This document shows positions 63,906-64,000 of a stretch of DNA of 64,000 nucleotides, one piece after another. The notes beneath the pieces were generated by a model that had not been told where the DNA came from, searched no databases, and worked only from the letters and a program-made list of their open reading frames with translations. The stretch's first letter is position 1; every line of letters starts with the position of its first letter. A program made the translations under genes and the position numbers. Source of the DNA: Nocardioides gansuensis (GTDB taxonomy: Bacteria; Actinomycetota; Actinomycetes; Propionibacteriales; Nocardioidaceae); contig NZ_QDGZ01000002.1 in the NCBI RefSeq assembly GCF_003076135.1, forward strand, positions 248,001 to 312,000. Direction: 5' to 3'.

Positions 63906-64000
63906 TCAGGCCTGCCGCGCCTCGCGGTCCCGCGTCGCCGCCAGGGTCCCGAGCAGGGCGAGGCCATCGGCGCTCGGGGTACCCGGCTCCGCGGAGTAGA
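63906..64000 (-). CDS. C-terminus of an XRE/MmyB-type regulator, cut by window edge
   Basis: 31 codons read YSAEPGTPSADGLALLGTLA then ATRDREARQA and a TGA at 63906. The YxAEPGTPSADAL..LAS pattern is the usual end of the MmyB-like ligand-binding domain that follows an N-terminal XRE HTH in actinobacterial regulators. Most of the gene lies beyond the window. It abuts the truncated integrase in the same frame, separated only by this stop codon. Confidence 0.55.
   Translation of the reverse strand, partial: YSAEPGTPSADGLALLGTLAATRDREARQA

Noticed and set aside
1..64000. CRISPR array, rRNA or tRNA genes
   Set aside because: No regularly spaced short repeats and no tRNA- or rRNA-like segment were seen on either strand. 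A tRNA next to the integrase remnants was specifically looked for and not found.

Overview
The window is high-GC DNA with actinobacterial gene content: GTG/TTG starts, leaderless-type TANNNT promoters, an ECF41 sigma factor, a DUF488/dual-OB pair and actinobacterial tyrosine-integrase remnants. I infer an actinomycete, possibly near Nocardioides. I found no rRNA, tRNA, CRISPR array or intact transposase. The region looks like accessory DNA built by repeated insertion and deletion: two multi-gene defence blocks sit beside catabolic cassettes, and gene stubs, frameshifts, dispersed repeats and integrase remnants mark the joints.

1-16549 is a defence island on the + strand. The 3' part of a type 1 BREX locus (brxC end, pglX, pglZ, brxL) runs with overlapping starts and stops straight into a SIR2-HerA pair, so two anti-phage systems appear to share one operon. 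After an att-like repeat comes a second unit: a dual-OB protein, two tandem DUF488 proteins and a separately promoted 591-residue S1-like/coiled-coil protein. This unit is the best candidate for an incompletely described system.

16550-28640 is mosaic. It holds a 240-bp dispersed repeat, two gene stubs, two adjacent papain-like cysteine proteases (the second apparently cut at its 5' end by a fusion with a FAD monooxygenase gene), a LuxR/AfsR-type regulator frameshifted inside its DNA-binding domain, an orphan TIR-like protein, a VOC protein, a carboxymuconolactone-decarboxylase/ECF41 sigma pair around a 20-bp palindrome, and two decayed stubs.

28640-55400 is mainly transport and catabolism of amine or amino-acid compounds: a VIT1/CCC1 metal transporter with iron-box-like sites, a FAD amine/amino-acid oxidase, a five-gene peptide-type ABC importer, a frameshifted RidA gene, a D-threonine-aldolase-like protein, SDR, aldehyde and alcohol dehydrogenases, two Lrp/AsnC regulators, a homodimeric-type 2-oxoacid dehydrogenase E1, a HAD phosphatase, cupin, aspartase, a CDF transporter and a homoserine-dehydrogenase-like enzyme. 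A 1376-bp stretch of an aldehyde dehydrogenase gene is present twice, apparently identical, 5.7 kb apart; one copy has lost its stop codon.

55400-64000 holds two small regulated units: SDR-SDR-hydrolase opposite a TetR gene (flanked by two copies of the dispersed repeat), and a quinone oxidoreductase/SDR/TetR regulon with the same operator at all three promoters. The right edge has two tyrosine-integrase remnants, a second att-like repeat matching the one at 12.7 kb, and the C-terminus of an MmyB-type regulator. Five repeats in the window share the core CGCAGGTCAG followed by seven variable bases and TTT, which suggests one family of recombination sites shaped the region.
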